DNA of 22,922 nt, from the NCBI GenBank assembly GCA_001579985.1, contig LRSR01003880.1, positions 1-22,922 on the forward strand, in the 5' to 3' direction. This DNA is from Hypsibius dujardini. Its lineage: Eukaryota; Tardigrada; Eutardigrada; Parachela; Hypsibiidae. Below, one piece after another: positions 10,007 through 20,954 of the stretch. The notes beneath the pieces were generated by a model. It saw nothing but the letters and a program-made list of their open reading frames with translations, made no database searches and was not told the DNA's origin. The first letter of the stretch is position 1, and every line of letters starts with the position of its first letter. Made by a program: the position numbers and the translations under genes.

Positions 10007-11452
10007 GCCTGCCTGCCTCTGTGTGTGTGTGTGTAACCAACCTTGACTGAATAAGCCAATGAGAGCGTCACGGCCAAGGGCAGGCCTTCCGGAACAGCGA
10101 CCACTAAGACGGTTACACCGGTGATGATAAATTTGACGAATCTCTGGAGATCGGAATTGCGCCATGGTTGGGGATCGGAACCACCGTAGGTCTTGACGCA
10201 AAATTTGGTGATTAAAATCAGCACCGTTAACGCCGCAATTATGGATCCTAAAAAATAATCAAACTATTATAATGATTCTAACATTATTATTGATTAATTA
10301 AATAACTATGAAATAGTCAACAGAACATCAGACGGAGAGGGACAGTGCAAGGTGGATATCACCAGTCCACGGAACCAGCGAACCTGCTTTTCCAATTTGG
10401 ATAGTTAGTTTGGTCAGCTTCATCTGCAGGACGGATCGGTCAGCCCCGTCACCTTCCTCCTCCTCTTCGGGGGCTGGCACGGGGACGGCATCCGCCACTT
10501 CCACGGCAGCACGATCCCCTTTCATCTTAGCCAAAGCAATGTTGTCAGTTGGAACGTTTGCAACTGAAACAAAATACAGAACATGAATTCAGAAAACAAT
10601 ATTCTAAGGGTCAACTGTACTTAAACAGACAAACAGATAAACAAATAGACAGGCAGGCAAACAGCCAGGCAGAAAGACATACACATAGACAGAAAGACAG
10701 TAAGACAGACACATATGCAGGAAGACAGAGAGACAGACAAATAGACAGACAGAACAGACATACATACAGAAAGGCAAGCACGTATACATACAGACTTTCA
10801 GACAGACTGCCAAACCGACCACGCAATTTCTCACCGGGAACAGCCTTCTTGTCTTTCTTGCTTTCCTTGGCTGCACCGAGCAGTTTGAAGATGATGCCGG
10901 TTTGCGAGTTCAACCCAACCGCAATGATGACCATCTTAGCGTTACCTTCCATGACGTTCGTGCCTACAACGAGCGTGCGTAAAAAGATAAATCAAATGAA
11001 AAAATATACAATTAATCTGTTGGGTCCCAGAAGATACACACTAACGATAATTTCCGGTGTGTCCCCTTAGGTACCTGAGAGCAACGTCGGGTCAGTATCG
11101 GCACTCTTCTTGATATGATCCGATTCCCCGGTGAGAGAGCTCTCATCAAGCTTCAGATCACTACTCTGGATAATCAGCCCATCCGCCGGAAGATGATCCC
11201 CTGATGATGGGAAGAAACAAATTGAATTTATCACGTACAAGTGCGGCGATGTGGGATGGGGGACCACCCAACACCTCCCACTCGAGCAAGAGTATCATTG
11301 AAATCAATTTGTATCATTATATTAACCGATCAGTTACGTCTGGGAGACTGCTTGACCTGCTAACGCCTTCTGCCATACTGATGTCTGCCTACATGCCTAC
11401 CACCCCCATACCTGTATGTTTGTCCGTCTGCTTGTCTGTCTGTCTGACTGCA

Positions 11453-11513
<61 letters not shown>

Positions 11514-13590
11514 GTAAGCTTGCATGTCTATCTGTTTGTCTACCTGTCTGTCGGTCTGTGCGTCTGCGTGTGTGTCTGTCTATCCACCTGCCTGCCAGTC
11601 TGTCTGCGTGTCTGTCAACAACTTTGCCTGATTGTCCACCTTCCTCGTACCGTATTTCACTTGACAGATATCCCCCACGAGGAGGTCGCTAACCGGCACT
11701 TGAATCGTCTCGCCGTTGCGAATGGTGGCGAAATTGTGTTCCGTGTCGATTTTGCTCTGCAGGCCGCGGAACTGCCGCTCTTTCGAGTAGTCATTGAAGG
11801 CGGTGACAAAGACGACGACGATCACCGAGACGATAATGGCCACTGACTCAATCCACTCTACATTCGTCTCCTCCGGCCTGTTTGCGTGCTCTGTAGATAC
11901 GATGAGGATGGGGGCAAAGTTTTAGGCAAGAGTTATACGGTTGTGTAGTACCGGTACATAAAGTAAACAGCGATTATGCCAACGTGGTAAAGTCAACAAA
12001 AACCGGTAAAACCACCCGATAAAACGCACATGTTTCCGCGAAGAAAACGCGTCCCTTGGGGCCACACAGACACACACACATTGCCAGCTAACAAATCCAA
12101 GCAGGGATATAAGTGAAATATCACCGGATCAAGGGTCTCTTAAAATTTCGTAGAAAAGGCGGGAGTACAGCAAAATAAAATATTTAAAAATATGCCATAA
12201 TTTCGAAGTCACTTTCTTAAATAAATCGTTGGCTTTTCATTTATCAAAAATGTAAATGTTATTGTTTATTCATTTCCGTTTTATATAAAAACCCACTGAT
12301 ACTGAAGGCAATCTTCAGAGTACGTACTGAGAAACAACTGGTTTAAACTGTTTCATATTAACGAAACAATACATAAATAAAAAATAATGTCTAAACCTTG
12401 GGCTTAAAACCCCATTTTTTAATAGAAAAAAATTATTACCTGAGAAATCAACTTTTTTCTCCGATTTGCCAATTAAACTAAATTAAAATAATAGTAAGTC
12501 ACATGCAACCACTCAATCAATCAATCAATTACTGTAATTTAAGCAAAACAAATTTCATGACAATCAAATCAATCAATCCACCCATCCCTGTAATTTAAGC
12601 AAAACAAATTGCATGGCAATCAAATCAATTAATCAATCACTGTAATTTAAGCAAAACAAATTTCATGACAATCAAATCAATCAATCGGACGCACGAAGCC
12701 ATGGTTTGTCCGTAAGCGAAAAAGCACTGTGGGAGTGCATGCATAATTCTGAGTACACACTCACCATCGTCTTCATGGGAGAATGGAATTAGCGACAGAA
12801 TGAGCGAAACAATCGCGGCCACCTCCAGGATAATCAGCGTCACATCCTGCAGCGCTTCCCACACCAATCGCAGGAACGACTTGGCCGGCTTCGGCGGGAT
12901 CACATTGGCGCCATACACATTTTGCCGCTTGGCTATGTCCTCCGGTGTGCCGGGCAGACCTGCAAATCCACAATGTAGTCACTGAATTTCTGCAACAAAA
13001 TTTCCAGGAGCACCGGCAAACGCACAACGACCTATGCTTGACTGATTGATTGATAAGACACTGCACCGATTAATTCGTCAATCAACCACACGGGTAAAGG
13101 GTTGATTGACTGATCGATGTAAGCCAAGTTGGTTTTTGCTTGATTGTTGATGGAATATAAGTTCCTACAGCACACTTCCATAAAAAATTCTTGTGAATTT
13201 TCGTTCCATTCCGAGATAAATTTTGATTGAGGTAATGCAAACAAAACTTGAAAGAAAGCAACTGATTGGTTGAGCAACATAAGCAAACAAAAAAATCAAA
13301 CAGCCAATTTACCAATCAGGGACTCGGTCACGTCCTTGATTGATCGGTCGGTGTGAAATCAAAGCGCTCTTTGCTTGATTGTTGATTGGCTTTCTTTACA
13401 AGTTGCTTAACGACGATCTCTCTCTCTCACCTTCATTGGGGGAGGTTCGCAGCTTTTTGCAGAGCTCCAACACCCCGCCGTACTTTTGCTGGATGAAATC
13501 CTTGGCCTCCTCGCGCCGGCAGCGCATAATGTCGGATAGTTCCTGCGCGGAGACGGGAAAGTCCGCTTGGAAGTCGCCATTTTGGGTCAT
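6002..13590 (-). CDS. Plasma-membrane calcium-transporting ATPase (PMCA), 15 coding exons, complete
   Basis: P2B-type Ca2+ pump that exports cytosolic Ca2+ using ATP. Exons in order: 13590-13431, 12959-12765, 11890-11651, 11200-11075, 10963-10835, 10563-10384, 10247-10042, 9931-9796, 9568-9217, 8914-8461, 8054-7860, 7799-7608, 7306-7093, 7005-6794, 6364-6002. All joins keep frame with GT-AG borders, giving 3354 nt or 1117 residues. Visible marks: [14 protein letters not shown] (TM1), [31 protein letters not shown] with the TM4 ion-site Glu397, phosphorylation site CSDKTGTLT (Asp439), [17 protein letters not shown] (nucleotide domain), hinge [20 protein letters not shown] (from about 772), and [19 protein letters not shown]. 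Near residues 1058-1080, [20 protein letters not shown] matches the calmodulin-binding autoinhibitory helix. The tail after it is short, so the protein is a little shorter than the usual 1150-1220 residues. The TM2-TM3 side loop carries an acidic run (EEEEEGDG). Introns range from 60 bp (intron 11) to 874 bp (intron 2). Confidence 0.97.
6600..6775. repeat. CAGA array in PMCA intron 14
   Basis: A perfect run of about 13 CAGA units (6700-6751) lies within a longer degenerate CAGA-rich stretch. Plus-strand orientation is CAGA, so the PMCA pre-mRNA carries UCUG units. Confidence 0.95.
7370..7580. repeat. CTGT array in PMCA intron 12
   Basis: A near-perfect TGTC run (7461-7519) lies inside a degenerate CTGT-rich stretch. 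Orientation is opposite to the array in intron 14. Confidence 0.95.
8100..8425. repeat. Degenerate CAGA-rich array in PMCA intron 10
   Basis: Over 300 bases are built of CAGACAGA and AGACAAAC words with many substitutions. It fills most of the intron between exons 10 and 11. Confidence 0.9.
8945..9190. repeat. Degenerate CTGT-rich array in PMCA intron 9
   Basis: CTGTCTGT words with interruptions and a short TATC stretch at about 8986-9000. Orientation is opposite to the arrays of introns 8 and 10. Confidence 0.9.
9660..9772. repeat. Dispersed ~115-bp CAGA-rich repeat, copy 2 (PMCA intron 8)
   Basis: Nearly identical to 2523-2637. The match covers non-repetitive words such as CTCGCAGATTGA and AAAGACGCGAGCAGG, so it is a mobile or duplicated unit rather than slippage alone. 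Confidence 0.85.
9971..10034. repeat. CTGT and GT microsatellites in PMCA intron 7
   Basis: A run of about nine CTGT units (9971-10007) drifts into CTGC units and is followed by a GT run (about 10020-10034), directly upstream on the plus strand of the exon 7 donor. Confidence 0.95.
10615..10805. repeat. Degenerate CAGA-rich array in PMCA intron 5
   Basis: Repeated AACAGACA, TAGACAGA and CAGGCAGG words fill most of the intron between exons 5 and 6. Plus-strand orientation is CAGA. Confidence 0.9.
11380..11625. repeat. CTGT array in PMCA intron 3
   Basis: A pure CTGT run (about 11454-11497) is followed by four TATC units and a degenerate CTGT-rich tail. Plus-strand orientation is CTGT. Confidence 0.95.
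12533..12686. repeat. Three-copy minisatellite in PMCA intron 2
   Basis: Three copies begin TGTAATTTAAGCAAAACAAA at 12533, 12589 and 12641 (periods 56 and 52 bases). Each copy ends in ATCAAATCAAT-type sequence. The rest of the 874-bp intron (11891-12764) is AT-rich with no further feature seen. Confidence 0.9.
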
Positions 13591-13990
13591 TTTCTTCCGG
13601 GGGGATGAATGTAAATTCCACTGGACGACAATGTGGAATGTGTGGATTCAGGAGTGACGCCCAGACGAGAGAGGGAAAACCCGGGGCACTTACATGAGGG
13701 TGGGGGAAAAAAGAGATTAAAGAAGCGTCGCCTGAGTGAATGGCGTCAAATGAATCACTCTTTTGCACTGCAGGCTGCAGTAGCAGCGAGTAAATGATGA
13801 GACGGCAACAGGCGCAGGCGGCAGGCAACAGGCAGAAAAGGAAGCGCGTCATATGATGTGCGGCGGCGGTCTGGTGAACAGAATAGAGAGCGGCAATTTA
13901 AAAGCCCGCTCCGTCAATGCTGTTATTTACCGCTGTTTCCCGTTCCGCTTCCAATGGATTACGCACGTGCTGGGAGGGAGCCTGGGAAAA
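13591..13990 (-). promoter_or_regulatory. Probable 5' leader and promoter region of PMCA
   Basis: This lies directly upstream of the PMCA start codon. It contains an upstream ATG (13850-13852, minus strand) opening a 139-codon frame that overlaps PMCA exon 1 out of frame. A possible splice donor, GTAAGT, lies at about 13690-13695. I see no clear TATA box. The assignment rests on position only. Confidence 0.35.
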
Positions 13991-14474
13991 GCCTAAAAGG
14001 GGCCATTATTGATTAATTTCAATTAATATCGGGTCAGACTCGAGCCGATCGGCCTGCATTTTATTTATGAAGCATAAGAAGGAGGAATACGCCAATTAAA
14101 AATCCCGATACTGTGCTCGTCCGCTAATTTATTTCCCAGCGGTTCCGGCTCCGCTGCCGCTAGATTTCGCATACGGGATTGCGCCAAATTATTATTGAGA
14201 TCAACGAATGTGGACTCAAACTCTATTGTTAGAGTTAATTATTAGCACTTTATTTCCCACATACAGAAGGTGTGATCATTTTAGTGAGAAAACGTTGATT
14301 CTACAGCTCATCTGGTTCGGTTCACGTATGTGAGCCAGTGTCAGTCGCATGAAAATCCGGAATTTGCGAAATATACAAAGGGCACAATACACTGGACGAC
14401 TTCTCTCAAGTTCGCGCCCTTTGTACAGACTGTGTTGCTCGGCTTGCGACATTACAGACACACTGTCTCATTTA

Positions 14475-14540
14475 AAAATTAATTTGGGATCGATTGGCAT
14501 GAGCAGAATAATTCTTTGACGTCAGGGAGCAGAGCTAAGG
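14475..14540 (+). repeat. Dispersed AATTTGG-GATCGATTGGCAT repeat, copy at 14475
   Basis: The core TTGGGATCGATTGGCAT and the later GGAGCAGAGCTA match, in the same order and spacing, the left arm of the foldback at 20955-21024 (GGAAGCGATCGGCA, then GGAGCGGAGCTA). Identity is moderate, so it looks like an old copy. Confidence 0.55.
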
Positions 14541-15761
14541 CTCATATATATAGACAAGGACGATCAAGTCTAGAAATTTCAAAAGTTCAATTAAGAAAAA
14601 AAAATCATTCTTTTGGGCGACTATAAAAAATGAAAAATATGTTTTGTTCTTAATTGAAAAGTTTATGAAATTTGTGTTTCTTTTAGCTGACCACTGTCCA
14701 CTGTCGAGTTAGAAACAAAACTACCGATGAAAACTATTTCCTGCACATGTTCCGCGGCATATTTGGTATTCGGTTAAAACATCAATCAATCAATTGATGA
14801 GTCTCCATAGTAGTCAGTTTACTCATTTTCTTACAATAAATTGGACGCTTTCGTTGACCACTGGTCACGCGCTAGTCAACAATCCGTCTCAGATAATTAC
14901 TTTTAGAGACTGCCAATAGACTGTCAAATTTTCGGATTGAAAAACCCACATATTTGTAGACATTTCGGCCAGCTCACAGCCTGCGAAGACCTTTTTCACT
15001 CAAAAAAAGTGAAAACTGATTAACTTTGACAATTTCAGCTGGACATTAGTTGCTCAAGCAGCAAATGACCAAAATAAAATATCTGAATTTCAAGCAACAT
15101 ACCACCTTTTAAAATCAGTTGAGTTTAACAAAGTCGTTCAAACCATCTTTGCGTAAAAATTCGGAGGTCGCCAATTCGTCATTTGACGTTATTGGGCGGG
15201 TAACGGGTTAAAACGATCCGCAGACGCGCGTGCATCAGCAGACGGGTTTTCGAGTCCGAGAACACATTCAATTGCACAGTTGTATCACTTTAAAATTTGA
15301 AGTTATATTCTTTTCTTGAAAAAGTTAAGTCTCATTGGCCATTCTTTCAGATGTACCTCAAAAGTGTTTCTAAATGAAATAATTAAAATGCTAAATTATA
15401 GAGGCTCGTTATACTAAGGACTATAAGAAAAAAAGCCTCAATTTTCTCTCGTTGCTTATGTAGTCGTAAATGAACGAAACACGTCCGCTGAAAAACATGG
15501 CTACCGCATGAAATGAGCCAGACAAAATTGCAGTCAATTATGTGAACTCTTAATATTATCATTTCAAAAACAAAAAACCTTTCCTTTTCAAAAAAATGTT
15601 ATCAAAGTATACAGCATTTTGGTTAGATATCGGATGTATTTTGTCATGAAATTTTACGAACGCGACGATGCATGACACTTTACTATTACGCATATGGAAC
15701 TTGCATATATGAAATCGTACTTGGTTCTTTGACATATATGTGGCATATATGCCAGAACTTA

Positions 15762-15904
15762 CTGTAGTGCCACGATTATAACGGTCAGTCAAGCCCCGCC
15801 TCCGTCACACGCGCCTCTGTCACGAGCTGGCACTCAGCCAACGCACACAGGCTGAGTGCGCTGCCCGGGTTTCAAAACCGACTGTTATAATTGTGGCGCT
15901 ACAG
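15762..15904. repeat. 143-bp foldback element with nested hairpin
   Basis: The 25-base ends 15762-15786 and 15880-15904 are inverted repeats with 3 mismatches (CTGTAGTGCCACGATTATAA against the complement of TTATAATTGTGGCGCTACAG). Inside, 15830-15839 (GCACTCAGCC) pairs perfectly with 15850-15859. The interior is GC-rich compared with its flanks. It is probably a miniature inverted-repeat element; no clear target duplication is seen. Confidence 0.7.
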
Positions 15905-16638
15905 CATTTATTGCGTCTCGGAATGAAGCTGGATCCGAGAGCATTCCTATCAATTTGCCGTGGCTGGATGCAAGAATACAGACACGGCTATAGAGACGAC
16001 CGTTAACTAGATTGGCCGACATATCTGTCAACGTGCAAATAATTGGCCATTTTGCTCCGAAGTGTCAAAGTCGCTCTGTACGATTTGGACGGGACGAGAA
16101 GACAAATGCTCGCATGAGAATTCAGAAAGCTTGCCAAGGAGGTTATTTTTTGCAGCACAAACGCGGCGATACAGGACACTGTAATTTTAACGCGTTTACA
16201 CTGCATGCTCGCTGAAAGCAAATTCGCATAGAGCAAAGTAAGTAAATACAGCACTAATATGTATATAAGTATGAATAAACAGATGAATAAATAATAACTA
16301 ATATATATAACTAAATATGTATATTTACAAATGTGTGTGTACATAAGGAAGGCAGTGCCGCACTTCACATACGGTGAAGAACATAAAAAAATAGGCGTTA
16401 AATATATTAAAAAATATTATCTACTTGTTTCTAACCTTAAAAACGACAGTTTAAGCGTTTAGTTTTCCTCGATGAACGGAAGACTAGCTGGAATGTTCTT
16501 TACAAATACATTGTACGAGGAGGATGCCTCATGTCTAGCCACCCCTTTTTGGGTTCTATTTCCAGCCACTTAATATTTCCAATATAGTGGGACCTCTCCT
16601 ATGCATTAAAATATACTTGCCTGAACAATATCCCATCC

Positions 16639-16690
16639 AAAATTCAATTTGGAATCGACTGGCATTAGCCAATTACTTGCCAAAAATCAA
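16639..16690 (+). repeat. Dispersed AATTCAATTTGG-type repeat, copy at 16639
   Basis: AATTCAATTTGGAATCGACT followed by GGCATTAGCCAA matches the reverse complement of the right arm of the 20955-21155 foldback (AATTCAATTTGAAATTGATT, GGCATCAGCCAA). Confidence 0.6.
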
Positions 16691-17146
16691 TCTTCTATTT
16701 ATCAAGTTAGGGAACAACGGCCAACATAAAAAAACCGAAAGTGGGAGGGAACAAGAAAGGAGGAGGGGGAAGAGGGGATTTGTAGCCTAAGCCGCTTGCC
16801 ATCGCCTCCGCGGGCCAACCTCAATCCGCCACTGCTCCACTGCCTGAAAGAACCCGTCGCCTCGCGTCAAGATGATGAGCCGATACAATCTAATCAGTCC
16901 AATAATGGAGGGGTGAACAGATAAGAATTTACAAGCGGAATAACATCTAAGGAAGTAAAAGTAGACGAGCCTTAAGTGCAATTCAGAAGACGCTCTGATG
17001 CATGTGTACAGTATCAATGGTGGTTGTTCGACGTCTGCATCTGTCTATTTAACGAGATAGCATAAACCGCATGCAGAATTCGTGATATGCGTTATTAGTT
17101 ACCTATATTCTTGAGCTCTATTTAGCCTGAAAAACTTGGATTTAAA

Positions 17147-19200
17147 ATGGCTCTCTACAGTCACTACGATTATGTTGTTGTGGGAGTCGGTGGCATCGGA
17201 TCGGGATCCCTCTACTGGCTTACCAAGCTCGCCGCGCCCGGCCAACGTACGTTCAGTCTAGTTGCATGTTGGCAACAAACGACTAATCTAAACTTAAAAG
17301 ATTAAACTAATTGGCTAAACTAAAACTCTTCAATACTGATTTTTTACTGTCTCTTTACATTCTAAAATAAAATAAACTAACTGTTTTTGGTAACTGATTG
17401 CGTTAGCTTTTGATCAACTACAAACCGTAAAAATTTAGAAATCTTTAACTAAATTAAAAGCAAGGTGTGTCTGAATATTTTTGGACTAAGCACACTGCAC
17501 AACGCACAAAGTTTCGAATTGAATAAAAAATTCCAAGTGGCAACAAAATGAACCAAAATCATTCGTAGCTAATTTTAGCTGTATAGAAAAAGCAAAGATG
17601 TTAGATGATGACTAATGAAAACCATGATGACTAACTGGCTTATTTTGTTTTTACCATCCCTTTGCAGTCTGCAATACTAAACACATTTTAAGTTCGTTCG
17701 AGTTTACGCTAATGCATGCGAAAGGTGTGCTTCCTCCACACAGGAGTCTTGGGTGTTGAGCAATTTCGACTGGGTCACGACAACGGCAGCTCCCAGGATG
17801 TCTCACGAATCATGTAAAGTACAACATACCATTTCTGTAACTTAATCATTCTTTTAAATGTAGTGGTCGATATTTTCGATTGACATAATGCTTTTAATTT
17901 AGTTTTTAGGTTTCTTAAAATCAAACTTTATTTTTTAGATTTCTCAAGCTCGAAGTTTATTTTTTTGATTTCTAAAACTCTTGGTTTAGTTGGTTTTGTA
18001 GTTATGCCAAGTTTTCTCATGGTTCCTCCAAGTCTTGCCTTAATTTTATAGACGTTATATGTACCACGATCCGGACTATGTGCGACTGGCTCCAGGCTCA
18101 TTTGAAGCGTAAGAATCAGCGTCAAGCTCTCGTTCGCTAAGCCTTAGCTCTCACAAGCCAGGTCTCTTGAGTTGGTTTAGACAAGCTCATTCACATTTTC
18201 TGGTGTCATAATTTACACTGGCGTAATTATCACTCAATATTTTGTCAGCTTCGCCGAAGTGGAGGAAGAATCCGGCATTAAGCTCGTCACAATGACGGGC
18301 TCTGTTTTCTTCACCGACCCTGCGGACGGACATGCCGCCGATGTCGAGGAATATGCCGCTGCATTGACACAGGAGAAAGTCCCGTATGAAAGGAACCTCT
18401 CTCACAATTTATAAATATTTCTACAGAATGATGCAATCATTATTCATTATCTACACACGTGAAAAGTACTTTTACTCCCGACAGAATTTTTGCTAACTGA
18501 AAGAAATGTGTTGTTCAAGAAAACAACGAAATTTACTTTTAGTTTAAATCTGGTACATATATTACGAGTTTAAAAAGTAGAGTTTTCAACTGAAATGTGT
18601 ATACAGTATTGGTGGGTAAAAATGTTAGACAATTTTCCCTTTTCTCCAATAATGCATAAAAAATCAACCGTTTTGTTACCGGTGTTAAATATTTAACTTG
18701 CATTCAGCATGATACTGCCCGAAATTATATTTAAACTAAATTTAAACTATGTTTAAATTTTAACTTGGATTTGATCAGATTCGAAAGGCTAGACGGACCG
18801 GGACTGAATCGTCGCTTCCCGCAGTTTAACACCGCCCATCGAAACCTATCGGCCATCTACCAAAAAGAAGGCGGTTTTGTCAATGCCGGGCTAGCTAACG
18901 CCGTTCATACGCAATTAGCACGCGCGCGAGGCGCTGAGATCCTCGAAAACACGAAAGTTACGAAGATTGAGAAACAGGCGGGGGAGCTCTTGCTCATTAC
19001 CACCGATAAGGGGGATCGCTTCACAGCTGGGAAGCTGATCATTTCGGCCGGATGCTGGAACAATAACCTTCTGAAGCACTTCGACATGCAAGTCTCAATT
19101 ACCTGTACGCAGGAACAGGTGTCGTACTTTGCCACTCCGAATCTAAAAGAATTTCTACCGGAAAGGTAAAATTAAAAATGACAAACGGTTAACGACAGAC

Positions 19201-19254
<54 letters not shown>

Positions 19255-20421
19255 TTAGACATTTTATGTGACTACCGTATATACTGCAACGTCTGTAAAA
19301 AACGGCTCGATCATCTTGGCAGATTTCCGGTGTGGATGAGTGTCGGAAAGACGTTCGACTACTACGGCATCCCCATCAACCCGGGAGTGAATACTGGCGT
19401 TAAGATTGCGGCAGACTGTTCCGGCAATATTTGCACTCCCGACACAAGGACATTTGACGCGCATCCCGAACGCCTTCAAGCGGCCACCGAATTCCTGGGA
19501 GATTTTCTTCCACGCGTAAGATTACATTTTTGTTGTTACACAATTGTACTTTAAGACAAAAAAATACATTGTAATTTTTGAACTGGACAGGCCGTCGGTC
19601 CGTTACTCTATACCAAGACCTGTCTCTACGAGCTCACTCCCGACCGGCACTTTATCCTGGACAGCTTGGCCTGCAAAGGGTTTCCGAACGTTTATGCTTT
19701 CATGGGATGCGGGCATGGATTCAAGTAAATATAAAACTAAAAACGAGCATGATTATATAATTTCATTCTACAAAGTAATGAATCTCTGAATGATTAAATG
19801 ATTTAAATGAATTTATTTTATAGTTATTTATTAAATACAATATATAATATTTAAATCAAAGCAACACTACTGAAACTTATTTACGGAATAAAATGATTAA
19901 TTAGTAAAACATCACACTACTAAAAATCTTCCCCATTCAAAATGATTTCAGTTATATGTATATATATACAGTCGAAACAAAAAGAGTTATCGAGGCGTGT
20001 TTTGAGCTTGCGCACCAATAGATACTGATGGTGCGCCATCGAGGCGAAAGTCATTTACACGGCTAATTTTTTTGGCCTTGTGTCAGCAGTGCGGCCCACC
20101 ATGAGGGCCACTCAGTTGAAGTCGAGATTTGTGCATTTCAATCTTGATTGCAAGTAGAGATAAAGAGTGCAAAAAGCACGTGATCGATAACTATTTCTGT
20201 TTCGACTGTATATACTTACAAATTAAATGCTCATGATATTTTTTCGTTTTAGGTTCGCTTCGTTGGTAGGCAAAATTTTTGCACAGCTGGCGGTGACCGG
20301 ACAGACAGAATATCCCTTGTCGGAAAATTTCCGCATCGATCGTCCAGCCCTGCAGCTGATGGATGTGAGGGGGAACGTCACTTTCGGCCACAGAGACCAC
20401 CTAAAACTCCCCGGTACCTGA
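17147..20421 (+). CDS. FAD-dependent sarcosine / L-pipecolate oxidase family protein, 8 exons, complete
   Basis: Exons: 17147-17246, 17744-17813, 18052-18108, 18249-18383, 18779-19165, 19323-19515, 19591-19724, 20253-20421. All borders are GT-AG and in phase, giving 1245 nt or 414 residues, close to the roughly 390 of the family. The family oxidises secondary amino acids such as sarcosine or L-pipecolate with O2, releasing H2O2. The N-terminus has the FAD dinucleotide fold DYVVVGVGGIGSGS (GxGxxG, residues 13-18), then VLGVEQFRLGHDNGSSQDVSRI, the family's conserved GSS-SRI stretch. KTCLYELTPDRHFILD carries Cys325 at the position where relatives attach FAD covalently. GCGHGFKFASLVGK (from about 353) is the conserved C-terminal active-site segment. 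The protein ends in KLPGT, with no SKL-type peroxisomal signal, unlike mammalian PIPOX. Substrate cannot be told from sequence; N-methyl-amino-acid oxidases of the same fold are alternatives. Confidence 0.93.
19194..19255. repeat. CAGA microsatellite in oxidase intron 5
   Basis: A nearly perfect run of about 14 ACAG units lies in the intron between exons 5 and 6 of the oxidase gene. It is the same motif that fills the PMCA introns. Confidence 0.95.
19969..20208. mobile_element. 240-bp Tc1/mariner-like miniature inverted-repeat element in oxidase intron 7
   Basis: The 25-base ends 19969-19993 and 20184-20208 are inverted repeats with 2 mismatches; both begin CAGTCGAAACA. TA flanks both ends, and CAGT termini with a TA target fit Tc1/mariner-type elements. 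The left flank is itself a TA run, so the target duplication is weak evidence. There is no coding capacity. The interior is more GC-rich than the AT-rich intron around it. Confidence 0.75.
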
Positions 20422-20954
20422 AATCACACAACAACTCTGCTTTGAATAAGAATGACGAATGGCAGAAAATGTGGTACCGCAATGGGCAGTTAGACGTCCA
20501 GAGAATGGGCCACATAAATTCGCATGGATATACGATGAAATGGATGTAGCTCCTTTTCTACGCTGATATCAAATACGATCAATTCAGCGTGAAATGTATA
20601 CGACTGATAGAAAGTACAATCGACTCGAAATAGGCGATTAGGCTCGAAATAGGCAAGTAGACCCGAAATGGGCAATTAGACACAGGCTAAACTGTGGGAG
20701 CGAAACAATTATCGTTATCCTCTCTCTAGCACACGCCACGTGTTCATTCAAAGGCTACTTCTGTTAGCTGCCTGACACTTCGTCAACTTCTGGAAACGCA
20801 GTTACCATACAAGATGTCTGGTCTACCTCCATTTTTCTTGCCACCTTTTCTTCCGGCCTAAAGTTAGTTGGGCAGAATTTCTGTACAGTATAGAGCTCCG
20901 TGTATGGATATCGAAATAGTTTTTTTCTGACGCGCTATGATAGCGTTGCTGCCA
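20422..20954. other. 3' flank of the oxidase gene
   Basis: No further gene is seen. A variant AATAAG hexamer at about 20445-20450, roughly 25 bases after the stop, may serve polyadenylation. A small tandem repeat follows at 20623-20682. Confidence 0.4.
20623..20682. repeat. Three-copy 20-bp tandem repeat
   Basis: Three successive units with the theme CTCGAAATAGGCAAGTAG occur at 20623, 20643 and 20663. They differ by a few bases each. Confidence 0.7.

Larger units (their letters stand above)
13991..17146. other. Intergenic region between divergent PMCA and oxidase genes
   Basis: The two flanking genes are transcribed away from this region, so it must hold both promoters. A cluster of homeodomain-like TAAT/ATTA words lies at 14007-14030. 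No exon is supported: the frames at 14276-14461, 15559-15792, 16003-16368 and 16587-16790 have no recognisable domain. Repeats at 14475-14540, 15762-15904 and 16639-16690 are listed separately. Confidence 0.5.

Noticed and set aside
12533-12686. Regular repeats that could suggest a CRISPR array
   Set aside because: The units are adjacent minisatellite copies in a eukaryotic intron, with no unique spacers.
13433-13852. 139-codon minus-strand frame over PMCA exon 1
   Set aside because: It is out of frame with PMCA and low in coding signal. I treat it at most as an upstream open frame.
16012-16215. 67-codon plus-strand frame
   Set aside because: The peptide has some coding flavour, but there is no homology I can name, no splice context, and it sits next to a foldback repeat.
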